DNA of 64,000 bases from Nissolia schottii (taxonomy: Eukaryota; Streptophyta; Magnoliopsida; Fabales; Fabaceae), in assembly GCA_003254905.1 (NCBI GenBank), contig QANU01095112.1, forward strand, positions 292,394 through 356,393. Direction: 5' to 3'. Positions 33,973-46,700 of the stretch are shown here, piece after piece. A program made the position numbers and the translations under genes. The notes under the pieces were generated by a model, which had not been told where the DNA came from, did no database searches, and saw nothing but the letters and a program-made list of their open reading frames with translations. The stretch's first letter is position 1, and each line of letters begins with the position of its first letter.

Positions 33973-36559
33973 TGTAACATCCCGTTTTTCCTTAAGAAGA
34001 ATTTTGCCTAATTAATAAATCCCGAGCCAGTTATTTTCATTGAAAAATTGTAAAAGTTATTTTCTAAAAATATCAGTCAAAGTGATGTTCTCGTAATCCT
34101 GAGAAATTTCGCGAGAATCGCGCCGATTCTCGGTCGCCGTCGGAATTTAACGCGTATCGAAAGCGCTCGTAAAATAAATTTTTACAAACCTAGAAAATGC
34201 GAGTTCCTTAGATAGAAATTAAATTCCTTATTAGAATTTTGTGGAGGAGGTGATTCGCTTGATTTAATAATTTTTCGTAGCAATTTTCAGTCTCTACCGA
34301 AAATTGACGCGCGTATTGGCTGTACCCGTAAAAATGCCCTTTTAGGGAAGAAAAATTAAAATATCTTTGATAAATTCCAATTGCTTATTTTTAGTAATGA
34401 ATTGGTGTTAAATTATGGCTAGATGATTTTCCTATCGTTTGTTAATTTTTCGCGCGCGCGATTACGTGCGTAACCGGACAGTTAACGAACAAACACGAAC
34501 AGTACGAGAGCAAAAATCTCCCTCTCTCATGTGGGCTGCTTAAGGGCTGAAGTCCAAAACATCATCATTTGCATTCTTGCTCACTCTAGGAAGCAAAGAA
34601 CATGCATTGGCTTAGTTAGAAAAGGGGGCTTGATGACACCTACTCATCTTAGAATAATAATGTGAAAATCTACCCAAAATCTCCCCCCAAAAACCGTGCT
34701 GCACTTTTCAAATTTGGGGAGCAAAATTCTTTCTCAAATGGTACCCCAAACTACACTTAAGCAACATGCATTGGCCCTAAGAAAAGGTGTAATGATCATG
34801 CATCATTTCATGGGATTAATTGGATAAAAAGTGGCCCAAAATCCCCCCAAAAATCGTGCCCCCTTACAGATTTTGGAAGGATAATCCACCTTCCAAATCT
34901 CCCCAAATCACATGCCAAAGCCATGAATTGGTCCATTCCAAAAGGTGGCATGATTACCCATCATGACTTGATAAATTTGACCCAAAAATCTGCATTAGTA
35001 GCCATATTTTCCCTAGCAAAACGTAGCCCTCACTCTCCCATTTCCACTCTTCACTTATCTCTTACTCACCAAGAGTTCTCTAAGAAAAGCTTGGAGAAAA
35101 GCCACCAAAGAACCACCATCTTCTTAACTCAAAAATCAAGCATTCTTCCGCCATTTCCCCTAGCCAAAACTGAAATCAGCCCTGAAACACCCTAGCTAGC
35201 TAGTTTACGCTTAAGTCGCAAACTCGTTTACCAAGTTGTTATCTGCTTTGGTGGGGATAGTACTTTGTCCCAGTTATGTGTTCAAAATAAGATTACCCAA
35301 AATATGGACCAATTTAAACTTTTTTTGTACGTCACATAAAGTAAACTAGGAGCCTTCAATCACGTTATAGCGTATATTGCAAGCAGTAACATTAGCATAT
35401 CGAGCTATCATAATTAAGCATACATGATATTCGCAACAACATAACAACAAGTGGTCCATGTTGTATATTCACAGAGCAGTTACACTTATAGTATCATAGA
35501 GGTCACATACAAATACATATTATCATATTACAGAACATAGACTTAGTTTTCTAAGGTTAACACAGCCTATTCTGGTCTAATACCGGCTATCCAGCTCCTC
35601 GTTTGCCTCCTCCTGATACTGCTCCACCGGGATGCCTGCTCCCTGTTCAACGTCCGATCCTGAAGTCACAAATGAGTGGGGTGAGAGCATTGCGTTCTAA
35701 GTGGGAAACCTTGGGTTTTGGGGGATTTGCCTATTCTCACTTATGCTTCAGGTCGCTCAGGGGTTTCTAGGCGTCACAGTTATACTATATCCCTACTATT
35801 TATTAAGCTCCACACTGAGCCTAAGCAGCTTTATCTAGTTTACTAGGTGATCAGGGAACCTATTCTTCAATATCTAAGTCATTTGTTCTCTAGCCTAATC
35901 CTTAGGTCACATAATGTCCCATAATAAGCTTCGGCTTGCGTCCATTTATAACCATGCCCATTTTAATTATAAGCTTCTGCTTGCATCCACTTATGTACAG
36001 TTATATATCACATAGTTCACATACTCAAGCTCAACCCCTCGTAGCGGCGACCTTACCACCACAAGCTACCTTTTAACTCAGTATTGTGAGGACCAAGTAA
36101 CACTTAACCTGAGTGGCTCTGCTTCCCACAAAATAATCATCACTCACGATAAGAGTGTCCATTCTTCTGCTTCGAATGGCGAGAGGATCTATCGTCGTTC
36201 TTCTTCTTCGAATGGGATAATCCTAGGGTTGAACTTGTTCTTGCCGGCTCCCCGCACAGTTAGGAGAACATGGGTTCCGATGGCATACTTACTATAGTCA
36301 TTATTTAGGGACTTAGTGACGTCACGCCCTGATGTTACCTTTCCTTGTTATTCTCAATTCCATTTTTCCAATCATAGTTTACAAATAACATAACTTGACA
36401 TAATCATGATAAAGCATAGTTCAATACAATACTACAAATACTTTTCTTTAAAATTAGCAAGTCCATGGTTAATTGCAAGTGGTAAAGGACTGTAATTAGG
36501 AAAAGTTTTATGACAAGAAAATGCTAAGTTTTGTATCGGAAATTCTGGACTTCAGTCAG

Positions 36560-36606
36560 ACCGCTCAGCGCCCAGACCGCTCAGTGCCCTAATAGGCCAC
36601 TCAGCG
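36560..36606 (-). repeat. CGCTCAGCG palindrome trio in nested solo LTR
   Basis: ACCGCTCAGCGCC, ACCGCTCAGTGCC and CCACTCAGCGTC in 47 bp. This is the variable-array position of this LTR copy. Confidence 0.55.
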
Positions 36607-37236
36607 TCACCTGACGAATTTCAGCTTCTAATTTCTACATTCTTCCATGTTCCTACAAGTTTCCCATATCCAAACTCATGATCATTTTTCCTAACATTTA
36701 CCATGAATTTCCTACCATACAAGGGTCATATTTTCGTGTTCCAAAACCATTTTCACCATAAATCCAATATGTTTCCAACAACCAATTTCCATAAGCAACA
36801 AGCAAGCATAGGTTTCCTATTCTCAAGAATTTCATCAAGCATCAACCTAACACAATCTAACACCACATCACATATTTCCCTAACCACATATAACATATAA
36901 CATGCCATGAACATCATCAAGCATCTTAAATCACATAGACAGTGATTATGTCAGGTTTACCCACTTGTTTACGGTTTCAGTGTTTCCTACAGACTTCTAG
37001 CTTGTTATGATGCCTCCTAGTTCTTCTTGGGCTGAGTTTCTCCCAAGCTTTCTCTAGGAATTTTGAGGGCTCTTTGTGGGTTAAGGTTAGGGAATTCTTG
37101 AGGGATCTTAACTAGGTTTGATGTAGGAAATATAATGTCTGGGTTTTCAGTTTGACAGAATAACGGTCGATCGTGTGATCAGACAGAGCTTCGACAAGAT
37201 TTTCCAATTTTCCTCCAAATTTTTGGATCTAGGGGG

Positions 37237-37246
37237 TATTTATAAG
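37237..37246 (-). promoter_or_regulatory. Putative TATA box of reversed solo LTR
   Basis: On the - strand the sequence reads GGCTTATAAATACCCC, about 570 bp from the LTR start at 37813. This agrees with the TATA spacing in the copies at 4626 and 53152. Confidence 0.45.
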
Positions 37247-38399
37247 CCATGGGCTGAATTTCACTTTTCCATTTTGCCCTTGGAACAATTTACTAAACTA
37301 TCCTTGGATGATGTCATGGATGACATAAGGCATGGTGACTCGCCACCATGAGTCACCATGTTGAATCTTTGACCACACACATGGGCCATTCTTAGCCGTG
37401 TGTGATGCTTGTGTCTTGGCCACTTTTTGTAGCCAAACTTAATGGCCTCCGGCAGATCAATTTTGATCAGGTTTCGTCGTTTTCGATCCTCGTACTTCGC
37501 GTACAGTTATTCTAAAAATATTCTGATCACGTCCTTATGATCCCTAATTTTCCTAAGGAAGACTTTAGGTCCATTTGAGGTGCTTGTGAATTCTTTTCTG
37601 TAACTGTACTTTTACAGATACTTTTGACGCGCAGTTATACTCAGACGACAAAAGATTTATTTTAGTGCTTGCAGAATTTTATGAAAATGCATAGAATTAT
37701 TTCTACAGACACTTTTAACCTAAGAGTTTATATTTCTAATAGTTTAACCTACACGAGAATTGCAAAATGGTAGTCGAACGAGATTTTCGCTAAGGAGAGA
37801 GTGGGATGTTACAAGCCCCCTTCTCATCACTTTCTTTTCATTTTCCTACACCAAAATTCTAGAAGAGAACACCATCCTTTTCTCTTTAGAACACTAAACC
37901 ACACCATTTGCAAGCAAGGAAGACATATCCTTCATTTTTCAAGCAAGAAATCACCAAGCTTGGAATTCTCAAGGACTCTTGAGAAGCCTTCACTCAACAC
38001 TCATCACACTACACACCTTCATCTTCACAAGTGGGTAAACTAACTAAAACCATCCCTTGATGGTTCTATGCCTTTTTGCATGTTATGTGATTCGTGAGAA
38101 AATATACATAATATGTGTTAAATGCCCTGGAATAAGTTTGCTTGTGTTGTTAATGATTTGATTAAGATAAATGTATTTATGGGTGGTTAAAATCTGTGGG
38201 TAAAATTATGATTGAATCACCCTCTTGGTGATTAATGAGTGCTTACATGTTGCATGCAAGTGTGTATGTGGCTTATGAGCATATGTTGTGTTATGTTGTA
38301 GATGATGCATGCATGTGTTATTTTATGTTTGGAAGATGATAATATATGATTTATGATTGCTGGAATATGTGGAAAGATATTCTAAGTAGTGTGCATGGA

Positions 38400-38935
38400 A
38401 GAGTTTTGAGAAAGGTGACATAGAGCAAAAATGAGGTTTTGGGCATATAAGGGAAAATCTCTAATTTTGGGTATAGGGACAGAAAATCTGGGTTTATTTT
38501 CATGAAAAATGGATTCAAAACTATCAAGAACCTTGGGGTCAAGTCCTGAGTCCATCAGATTGTGGTTAACTAAAATTCTAAAGAAAAATCGACTTTTCGG
38601 GCAAAAATGACTTTTTGAGCATATGAGGGAAGAACTATAATTTTGGGTATAGGGACTGAAAATCTGGGTTTGTTTTCATGAAAAATGGGTTCATAGCTAT
38701 CGAAAACCATAGGGTAAAGTCTTGAGTCCATCGGTTGGTGGTTAATTAAAAATTCTAACGAAAATCGAATTTTTCGGGTAAAAGATGGCATTTTGGGTAA
38801 AGAAGGTGAATCTATAATTGCTGAACCTTGGGCATAGAATCTGGACTTATATATGTGAAAAATGATCTTAGAGCTATCAAAAACCCTAAGATGAGGTCTA
38901 GGGCTCATCGGGTATTTGATAGCCACAATTCTAAA
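38400..38935 (+). repeat. Tandem array of about 180 bp, three units
   Basis: Units start near 38400, 38571 and 38753. Each contains AAAATTCTAAMGAAAATCG, a TTTCGGG-AAAAATG segment, ATAATTTTGGGTATAGGGAC, ATGAAAAATG and CTTGAGTCCATCGG. A further diverged unit occurs at 55553-55750 in another LTR. The array occupies the variable-array position of this LTR. Confidence 0.7.
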
Positions 38936-39219
38936 GGAAGAGAGGTTACGAATATCTTGACAATTGTTGTCATACTTTAATGTATGTATGATGTAAATGG
39001 TCACGTATTATGTGTCATGATAATGTGTATTATGTCCATATTAATGTTATTATACATCATGAGGACACGGTTGTCATTAGGACCTTAGGACGACCTTAGA
39101 AAATTACAAGTTATCACCTAAACTTAACAAAGAACATAATTGAACCTTAGGAAAAACGAAGTATCTTAAGAAGGCTCCGGCCATAAGGGCTCGGAGAACC
39201 TTGAAGATAAGAACATAGT

Positions 39220-39228
39220 TATATAATA
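39220..39228 (+). promoter_or_regulatory. Conserved internal TATATAATA block of family T LTR
   Basis: TATATAATAGGGAATCCCC followed by CTCTTGGCATG. The acidic LTR frame begins about 870 bp downstream, the same spacing as in the 4626-9492 LTR. Confidence 0.35.
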
Positions 39229-40096
39229 GGGAATCCCCTCTCTTGGCATGTTCGAAGGACAAGCCCCTCACCAGTCCTACCAGGTGGATTGGTTTACGAC
39301 AAACACAGGCCTACGCCTGCGCGTATGACCACGGTCATAGACAAGGAAAAGACAAAGACATGTCAAGAAAGTCATAAGTCATGAACGAATACAAAGTAAA
39401 GGAAGAAAAGAAAAGAAAGCTAAATGAAGAAGTAAGTTTGTCCCTAAGTGTGGACAAAATGAGTCCACTCCCGGTTGTGTCGAAAGGGCACTCCCCTCAC
39501 CATCATACGAGTCGATGGTTATTCCAATCTGCCAAATTTATATGCATTTGTGTATCCGTGGTTTGATACCACTCGAGTATGAGCTCTGCCCATAGTAACG
39601 TGGATTCGGAAAGGAGTAGGTTGTATCCCGACGGGGCAACGACCCCTAAGGTTACAAGGGAGAACGGTGGACATTCCAAGCAACAAGAAGGATGCCGCCT
39701 CAAGCGCGTAAGAGAATCCCCAATACCCCTCATGCATACTATGTAATGAATGTTTGAATGTGAGATATGTAGGTGCAGTAAGAAGTCATTGACGATCGCC
39801 CTAAAGATAGTAAGATTTCTGAGCGTTCCCAACGTATAATAATAACAAGCACGATAACCTATGCCTGATGATTAGGGTAAAGATTAGAATGTTTTCCCTC
39901 ACACCTAGTAACGTAGATAAAGCTGTTCGAGATTAGCAAACATAAAAATGAAATACAAAATGTAGAACTGCATGACACTTAGAGAACTCTTGAGCGGCCG
40001 GAATCATACACGAGATAATCAAAAGAGTATTTCCCTTGAATTCCCATTGAGAACGCGACGTTCTCACTCCACTCGTTTATGATTCTAGGTGACACG

Positions 40097-40740
40097 GATG
40101 GATTCACCATTAGGGAGTCGATGTTTTTGGCGGGCCTAACGAGCCAAATTGACCCCTACACCGGGGTCATCATGGAGACATGAGTCTACCTACTAGCTGA
40201 TGCACCGATCGACTTACTGTTCGACTTCGGACCACCTTTGAGCCCGCTGCTGGAGTTACCTTCTACTCCACCTCCAGAGCCACCGTTTGTCCTACCGTCG
40301 GAGCCGCCACACGTCTCCACGACAGAGCCACATTTGGAGCCACTTTCTATCCCAGGAACGTCCGTGGACCATCCCATCATGATCGAGGGTGACGATACTG
40401 TTGTCGTCGAGCCTCATCCTTACAAGAAGGACATTGAGGTGGACCCTTGCTCTTTGCACCCTTCTCCTCGCTTTGCAGGCCTCCGCCGTGGTGCCAGGAA
40501 GAGGGTTCTAATACTGCATTATCTGATTGCCGGGAGGAGTCACGGTGCTGAGGCAGGACCATCCGGTGTCCATCATGATCTCCCTATCATCACGGAGGGC
40601 TCATCTGAGGACGAGCAGGGCGAAGACTTGCCCATCCAGTACACGCTGACAGAGTCATCTGAGGACGAGACGAGGACCCGATGAAGGTAGATGATGAAGA
40701 GGAGGAGGAGGATGAGTACGAGGAGGACCCAGAGGACTAG
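40097..40740 (+). pseudogene. LTR-embedded open frame with basic patch and acidic tail, copy 3
   Basis: It begins at ATGGATTCACC but a one-base loss relative to copy 2 shifts the frame after TTAGGG. It then reads ESMFLAGLTSQIDPYTGVIM, a TGA, a proline-rich section, a long open stretch (40238-40684) with HPYKKDIEVDP, RGARKRV and GPSGVHHDLPIITEGSSED, and after a second frame slip DDEEEEEDEYEEDPED and a stop. As the 3' LTR partner of copy 2 it is close in sequence but carries its own disablements. Confidence 0.5.
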
Positions 40741-40931
40741 AGAGTTGTTGACAGTCGTGTGTGGACCCGTCTATTCGTGATCATTTTGTACGGACTCAAT
40801 GGGTAGTACCCATCAGTCCTCAGGACCTATGTGTTAGAATTTAACAATTTTGTATTTATGACTATGGAATTCTTAGTGATGATTAAGAATGTTAACTATT
40901 ACTTATGGAACGGTGATGATTACTATTGGAT

Positions 40932-40955
40932 GCATATATATATATATATATATAT
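40932..40955. repeat. (AT)n microsatellite
   Basis: GCATATATATATATATATAT-type run near the 3' end of the LTR. Confidence 0.8.
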
Positions 40956-41289
40956 GATATATCTATATCTGTTTATGGACCACTTATTTGATGAACCACT
41001 TTTTCAATTGTTTGCATACTGATTGACTGATATTCGCCTGTCGATCGCTAAGCTATATGCTCTATCATTTGTAACATATGATTCGTCCACACGTGGCTTT
41101 AATTTATTGTCTAAATAAGAATGAAGAAAAGTTTTAAATTGGTTCATATTTTTTTAAAGCTTTATTTTCTAAAGGTAATGAGACTAAGTAATCTCAACCA
41201 AGCAGATAGCAACTTGGTTAAGCACGGTTTACGACTTAAGCGTAAGCTAGCTAGCTAGGGTGTTTCAGCAGGCATGGCCACTAGTTAAT

Positions 41290-41577
41290 TACTCATTTCG
41301 TTTCAAAATAATTGCACACCTTTCTATTTTGGTTTGTTTTAAAATAGTTGTCTACTTACTATGTTTATACACCATGAATTATTTCTTTTTCCTAACATAC
41401 CCTTATTGAATAAACTCTCTTTCTCATAATTATTTATTATAATAACTCTAGCCACCCATTATAAATAAAGATAATTAGGTAAAATACTATCAATTTTTTT
41501 CTTACTTTCACATTTTTCAACCATTTTATTAATACTCGCGTAAAAGAGAAAATGGATAACTATTTTGAAAGGGAGGA
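41290..41577. mobile_element. Stowaway/mariner-like MITE
   Basis: The left end TACTCATTTCGTTTCAAAAT is mirrored at about 41558-41576 by TAACTATTTTGAAAGGGAGG. CTC-x-TTTCGTTTCAAAATA resembles the ends of Stowaway/mariner-like elements (CTCCCTCCGT...), which insert at TA. A TA precedes the left end. The right end has diverged, so the boundary is approximate. Confidence 0.5.
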
Positions 41578-42480
41578 AACACTACATTGTCAAAGGGTAA
41601 GAAAGAGTAATACAATATGTGTTGAGAGGGGTGAAAGTGGATACATTCAATCTGTCAATTCTGGTCAATTTGAACCAAACTAATCTATTTGGTTCGAGTT
41701 ATCGAATAAAAAAATTGACTAAATCTAATCATTAATAGATCAAAATTTTGATTTATAATTTTTGAATCCAAATCAATCCGATAATTCAAACTAATCTGAC
41801 CAAAATGCAATTTTTAATTTTTTTTACCTATAAGTCTATAACCTAACATCCCACTCTCACTTAGCCTAACCCTTAGGCCTATAATCCAACTACAACTCTA
41901 CAAAACCCTAATCTTAAACATCACAAGTTTTTTGGAAGAAAAAATAACATCACCAATCTCACACAACTTTAGTGCTTCAACTTCACATAATCTTGGCTTT
42001 AGAATCAAATTCAATATTCAAAGTTCCTCGGTGCTTCAGCTAGGTTGTTAATTGGTTGATTAAACAATTGTTATTTTTTCTTCATGGGTCGTTTAAGGAT
42101 TGTGTCATTAAACACGAAACATGATTTTCATCATATTATTATGCATTATTTTGTGATTTTATCATTTTTTATTTTTATTTTTTTTATTTTTTTATTTTTT
42201 AATAATTTTTTATACTTTAAAATTATTATATAATTGCAGATAAATCCGAAAACCAATCCATGCCAATTTGCTCACGTTCGATTAATTCGATTTGGATTTA
42301 GTATTAAAAAATTAGCAAAAAGTTAAACAAACCCAACTGGTCCAATGAAAAATACTGATTTAAATACAATTTTATTTTTCCTTCTAACCAATCCATCCTA
42401 GTTTCATCCAATGTGCCGAGAATATTTCTCTCCAAAACAAACAAATTGGACTTTGGGGGCATCCGGTAGAAAGCACGCTT
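41578..42480. other. AT-rich intergenic stretch, no gene recognised
   Basis: Low-complexity T/A-rich DNA, including a long TTTTATTTTT run at about 42150-42230. No coding or structural feature can be supported. Confidence 0.4.
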
Positions 42481-43749
42481 GTTCGTCATTCGTCAACGCA
42501 CTTGACCGGATCAGACAGACACTCTCACAGTCACACTACACTACCCAAAAGAAAGAGAAAAACCACTGACACTATTATTGTAAATTTCAGTCCTAATCCT
42601 TTGAGTGGGGCCCGTTTTCAGATATGAGTTTCTTGCCTCTTTCACCGCAAACCCCACTCTCCTCTCCCTTCTCTCTCTTTCCCCTTTCCACCCACCCAAC
42701 CCATTCCTCTCTTGAAAATCAAAAAATGCGGGTTAATTTTATATTCCTATATATACATTATTAATAATATATAAATTTCATTTAAATGTATAAATATTAT
42801 AAATTTATAAATAATATTTTTAATTATATTTAATTAAGTATACAAATATTATATGAATTAAAACATAAATTATATATATATACATATAAATATGAAGTTT
42901 ATGTATGATGTATAATTTTTTTTTGTCTGTGTGCAGCAAAACTCCTTGAAAATTTATCTCGTGACTGACAAGGCGGAAAACGAAATCCGCGGACTCTCTT
43001 CACAGCATATCTGTTTCCCTGCTGCTTTCCTCGAACCTCCTCTCTCGCCTTGTTCTTTACTCCGTCTCTCTCTACAAAGGCCACAAAGTGCAATATCTCT
43101 TTCCATCTCTCTCTCTCTCTTCATTTCCATCGCAAACTGGTTTCGGAGTCTGGGTTTTTTAAGTGCTTTCCCCCGTCTTCTTTCTTTACTTCCCACTCTA
43201 TCCAGCTTGGCTCTCGTGCGTTTGTCACTCCTCCGGGCGCTTAGAAGATGGCATTTTCTTCACCTCGTTCATGCCTAGTTAATTCTTCTTCCCTTCTTGT
43301 TTTAATTATTATGCTGGTTAGTTAATTCGTAATGGATAGTGGAATCTTATAAGAGTGGGACGTGCACTCACGCATTTACGAGAACGTTACCTATTATTTT
43401 GAAATTTCATTAGCATCCATTCCTACACTCTAGTAATCGCCTATATCATGATGCGCGCGCGCGTGCGCTGGGTGAGAAATTTGAGTGAGACCTGTGTCTC
43501 TGGGTATCATATTCTCTGGCGTTCTCGGGAAAGCAACGATGCCGCAAATCACTATCACTATTTAAAGTAGATTTCGTCAATTTGCATCATGTGTACATGG
43601 CCATGGGGCCTCTTGCGCTTTGTTATCTAATTGTCACTGTCCTTTTCTGTTTCAGGAGTGGGCAGTGTGTACATGAAGGAACTATTCAGTGAGATTTGCA
43701 AGACTGATTCTTCGTCATCTTCTGCTTTATTTGTAATTAGGCTAAAGTT
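42481..43749 (+). promoter_or_regulatory. 5' flank and probable 5' UTR region of the CNGC gene
   Basis: Contains pyrimidine-rich runs typical of a plant 5' leader (CTCTCTCTCTCT at 43106-43121) and a (GC)n run at 43453-43462. A possible 5' UTR intron could end at the acceptor CTGTTTCAG near 43655, but the donor is not certain. An open frame of 115 codons at 42931 is low-complexity and is not called. The start codon at 43750 lies in GTTATGAATATTC. Confidence 0.4.
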
Positions 43750-43778
43750 ATGAATATTCAGCAAGAGAAGTTTGTTAG
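43750..43778 (+). CDS. CNGC1: CNGC exon 1 (29 nt, aa 1-10 start)
   Basis: ATG AAT ATT CAG CAA GAG AAG TTT GTT AG, donor AG|GTTAGT. It is too short to stand out as an open frame. The split AG|G codon (Arg10) joins exon 2 at 44116, giving KFVRFQDSN, the expected N-terminus of this subgroup. The alternative ATG at 44078 lies in the intron and would give an unrelated start. Confidence 0.85.
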
Positions 43779-46700
43779 GTTAGTTTATTTACTCTCAGAG
43801 ATGTTATTTTTTTTCTATGGTAATTTTTAAAGGCGTTTTGGTCGTTATTGGAAGTGTGCTTTGTACATTTTTTTTGTTGCTGAGGATTCTTTTTTGTCGC
43901 TCTCAACTTTCAGAGTCACTCTTTTAGTCACCACTCCTTTTCAGAATTCATTAAATGTTCCAAATTGTTGCCCTCTCAGTTTCAAAAATTTTGTTCCTAG
44001 ATCGCCGCTTCTCCATCGTCGTTTCATTTTCCGCATTTTGTACATCCTGACCTTGTCAAGAGGAATATGTTAGAGCCGTGGAAGTTCACAAACATATTTT
44101 TGATATGATGTTCAGGTTTCAGGATTCGAATTCGGAGAAGGGCTCTGAGAGTAATTATCCTGCGATTAACGTAGCAGACTCGGGGAGATTTAAGACTGCA
44201 TTAGACTCATTTTCTGCAAGGTTTCGTAGGGGATTGGAATCTGGTTCTGAGAGGATAAAGAGATTCAGTAGATCATTCAAATCTTTTCCCCGCAGACGCG
44301 CTCTTTCTAGTGGTTCTAGTTCTAGAAAGAAAATCCTTGATCCACAGGGCCCGTTCCTTCAAAAATGGAACAAGATATTTGTATTGGCATGTTTTATTGC
44401 AGTATCGCTAGATCCTTTGTTCTTTTACATCCCTGTGATTGATGATGAGAAGAAATGTCTTTCACTGGACAGGAAGATGGAGATTACAGCAACTGTTTTA
44501 AGATCTTTCTCTGATATTTTTTATATAATCCATATGATTTTCCAATTTCGTACTGGATTCATTGCTCCATCTTCTCGGGTATTTGGAAGAGGTGTTTTGG
44601 TTGAAGATTCTTGGGCAATAGCAAGGCGGTATCTGTCATCATATTTCTTAATTGATATTCTTGCTGTTCTTCCCTTCCCACAGGTATAGAAAGTTCTCTT
44701 AAATTTGTTGGACTTGTGGATTTTTATCTCTTGTGGATTTTTATCTTCTGTATGCCCTTTATCTTAGGGATTTTATGGGGCTTACACTCAAAATATAGCT
44801 TTGGGGGTATGAATTGATTGACTCAACATGCTCAATATTGCTAGGTGGTGATTCTAATTATCATTCCAGAGATGAGAGGCTATACATCACTGAATACGAA
44901 GAACTTGCTGAAATTTGTTGTTTTCTTCCAATATGTTCCTCGAGTATTACGAATAATTCCATTGTATAAAGAAGTTACAAGGAGCTCTGGCATCCTCACT
45001 GAAACAGCTTGGGCTGGAGCTGCATTTAATCTCTTTCTTTACATGCTTGCAAGTCATGTAAGTTTTTGCTGCAGCTTTATTTTTCCTTTCTTATATATTT
45101 GTAGAAAGTTATTTTGTTAGGTTTGATTTCTATTATATGTAACTTTTTGTGTTCTTTCCGTTCCTTTCTAGGTATAAACTGTGAGTGTAAAAGACTTTCA
45201 CACAAGCATCCAATCATGTATAGTGATTTTCATATCATTATAGTGTTTGATTTTAGCAATAATTATCTCAAAAATCATGCCTATGATGACATATAGTTGG
45301 TTGATAGTGTAAAACACCTTACACTGACTGTGTATCAAAATTAATCTCTTCTACCATGTTGCATTTGTGGTGGTGGTTTTATGTGGTTCTATTTTATCTA
45401 CTACAGTTTTATTTTGTTTGATCAACAAGGTACAATGTTAATAGTGAACAGATATTTGCTCGTGTGGTGATGTGGGGACCCAAGACACTTTGGTTGCATG
45501 TAGCTTACAAGATACAAATATTAGAATATTGGGTCTAATTAGTAAAAGAGTTCTATTTCTTGAAGTTGTGATGTGTAACGGCACCAAATATTATCGAGGA
45601 AAAGACTGAATATAGACTGATATTTTATTGGAAGTAAAGTGAAATAGAAAGACAAAGATTGGTAGCACTTCGAGAGGCCATCAACTCTCCTAGTGGTATT
45701 ACTAAACCACACTTAACCCTAATTTCTAAATACTAATCCCTATATTTGGGCCGGCACGTGACGTGGTGCTAAAGGGTTTTGTGCAAATATTTTCAAAGAT
45801 TTGAATGTAGGACCATTCTTAAATTCAGCATTGCTAAAAAACAGTATGGGGTGTGATAAGGTTCTTTTGAGTGTAACTCTAGTGCAGATTTGATACTTAC
45901 TAGTTGTATATGAAGGTTGAATAAATTATCTTGCACCCCACAATCTGCTTGTCAAACCAGATAAGTTTTGTAAGTAGCAGGTTCTGTAAGGTCACTATGA
46001 AGAAAATACACTTCAAAGGTGGAGCTGCCTTGACTAGGACACATGTCAAGCACTTGTGTCAGATGTTATAAAAAAATTAAAAACTTTGCTTTATAGTTTA
46101 TGTGTCGTGCCCTACGTCTGTGGTCATGCTTCTTAGAATATTATGAGTTCTGCATCTTTTTAATTGTAGTTCCAGACAATGCTTTTCTAATTCTGGCATG
46201 ATTAACTTTGCATTTTTTAAATAAAAATTATAATGTTATTGAAAGTTCAGTATAATGTTGTCAGCCTATCTGTCTGAGTGCTTAGTTTCTTGTTTCTTTC
46301 AGGTTGTTGGTGCCTCTTGGTACTTGTTTTCTATAGAACGAGAAACCACATGCTGGCAAGATGCTTGTCGAAGTAATATAACATGTAACAAGGCAGACAT
46401 GTATTGTAACAATCATCGTGGAGGGTTAAGCACAATTTCAACATTCCTTAATGTTTCTTGCCCAATACAGGAGGCAAACACAACACTATTTGATTTTGGA
46501 ATATTCCTTGACGCCCTTCAATCTGGTGTTGTGGAGTCAAGAGATTTTCCACAAAAGTTCTCTTATTGTTTTTGGTGGGGCCTAAAAAATTTGAGGTGTG
46601 CTTCATTGATTCTTTTTCTCTTTATGTTATGAATTTAGACTCTAAAGTAATCATATTATGTTTATGATTTTGGTGACTGCTCTATGACGTTTGATGAGAG

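Larger units (their letters stand above)
35183..37813 (-). mobile_element. Family T solo LTR, nested, with perfect AGCCC target duplication
   Basis: Starts TGAAACACCCTAGC and ends GTGGGATGTTACA, the reverse complement of TGTAACATCCC ... GGGTGTTTCA. Flanks are AGCCC on both sides (35178-35182 and 37814-37818). Length 2631 bp. No gag or pol lies inside, so this is a solo LTR left by recombination between the two LTRs of a full insertion. The reversed TATA motif is at 37237-37246. Its short version of the LTR frame (EQYQEEANEELDSRY, - strand near 35600) is much reduced. Confidence 0.88.
33973..41267 (+). mobile_element. 3' LTR of the family T element, with a nested reversed solo LTR
   Basis: Starts TGTAACATCCCG after the polypurine tract and ends GCTAGCTAGGGTGTTTCA. 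Removing the nested insertion (35183-37813 plus a 5-bp duplication) leaves about 4.66 kb. Blocks in order: head with TTTCGCGAGAATCGCG, pyrimidine-rich leader (about 34980-35170, continuing at 37814-38040), 180-bp tandem array (38400-38935), TATATAATAGGGAATCCC (39220), acidic frame (40097-40740) and terminus. The segment 39647-40799 is nearly identical to the 5' LTR fragment at 27167-28301. Confidence 0.8.

Noticed and set aside
42931..43278. 115-codon frame upstream of the CNGC gene
   Set aside because: Low-complexity Ser/Leu from CT-rich leader sequence, with overlapping frames of equal length on both strands.
44078..44115. ATG at 44078 as the CNGC start
   Set aside because: The 29-nt exon at 43750 supplies the expected N-terminus and a consensus splice; the 44078 start would translate intron sequence.
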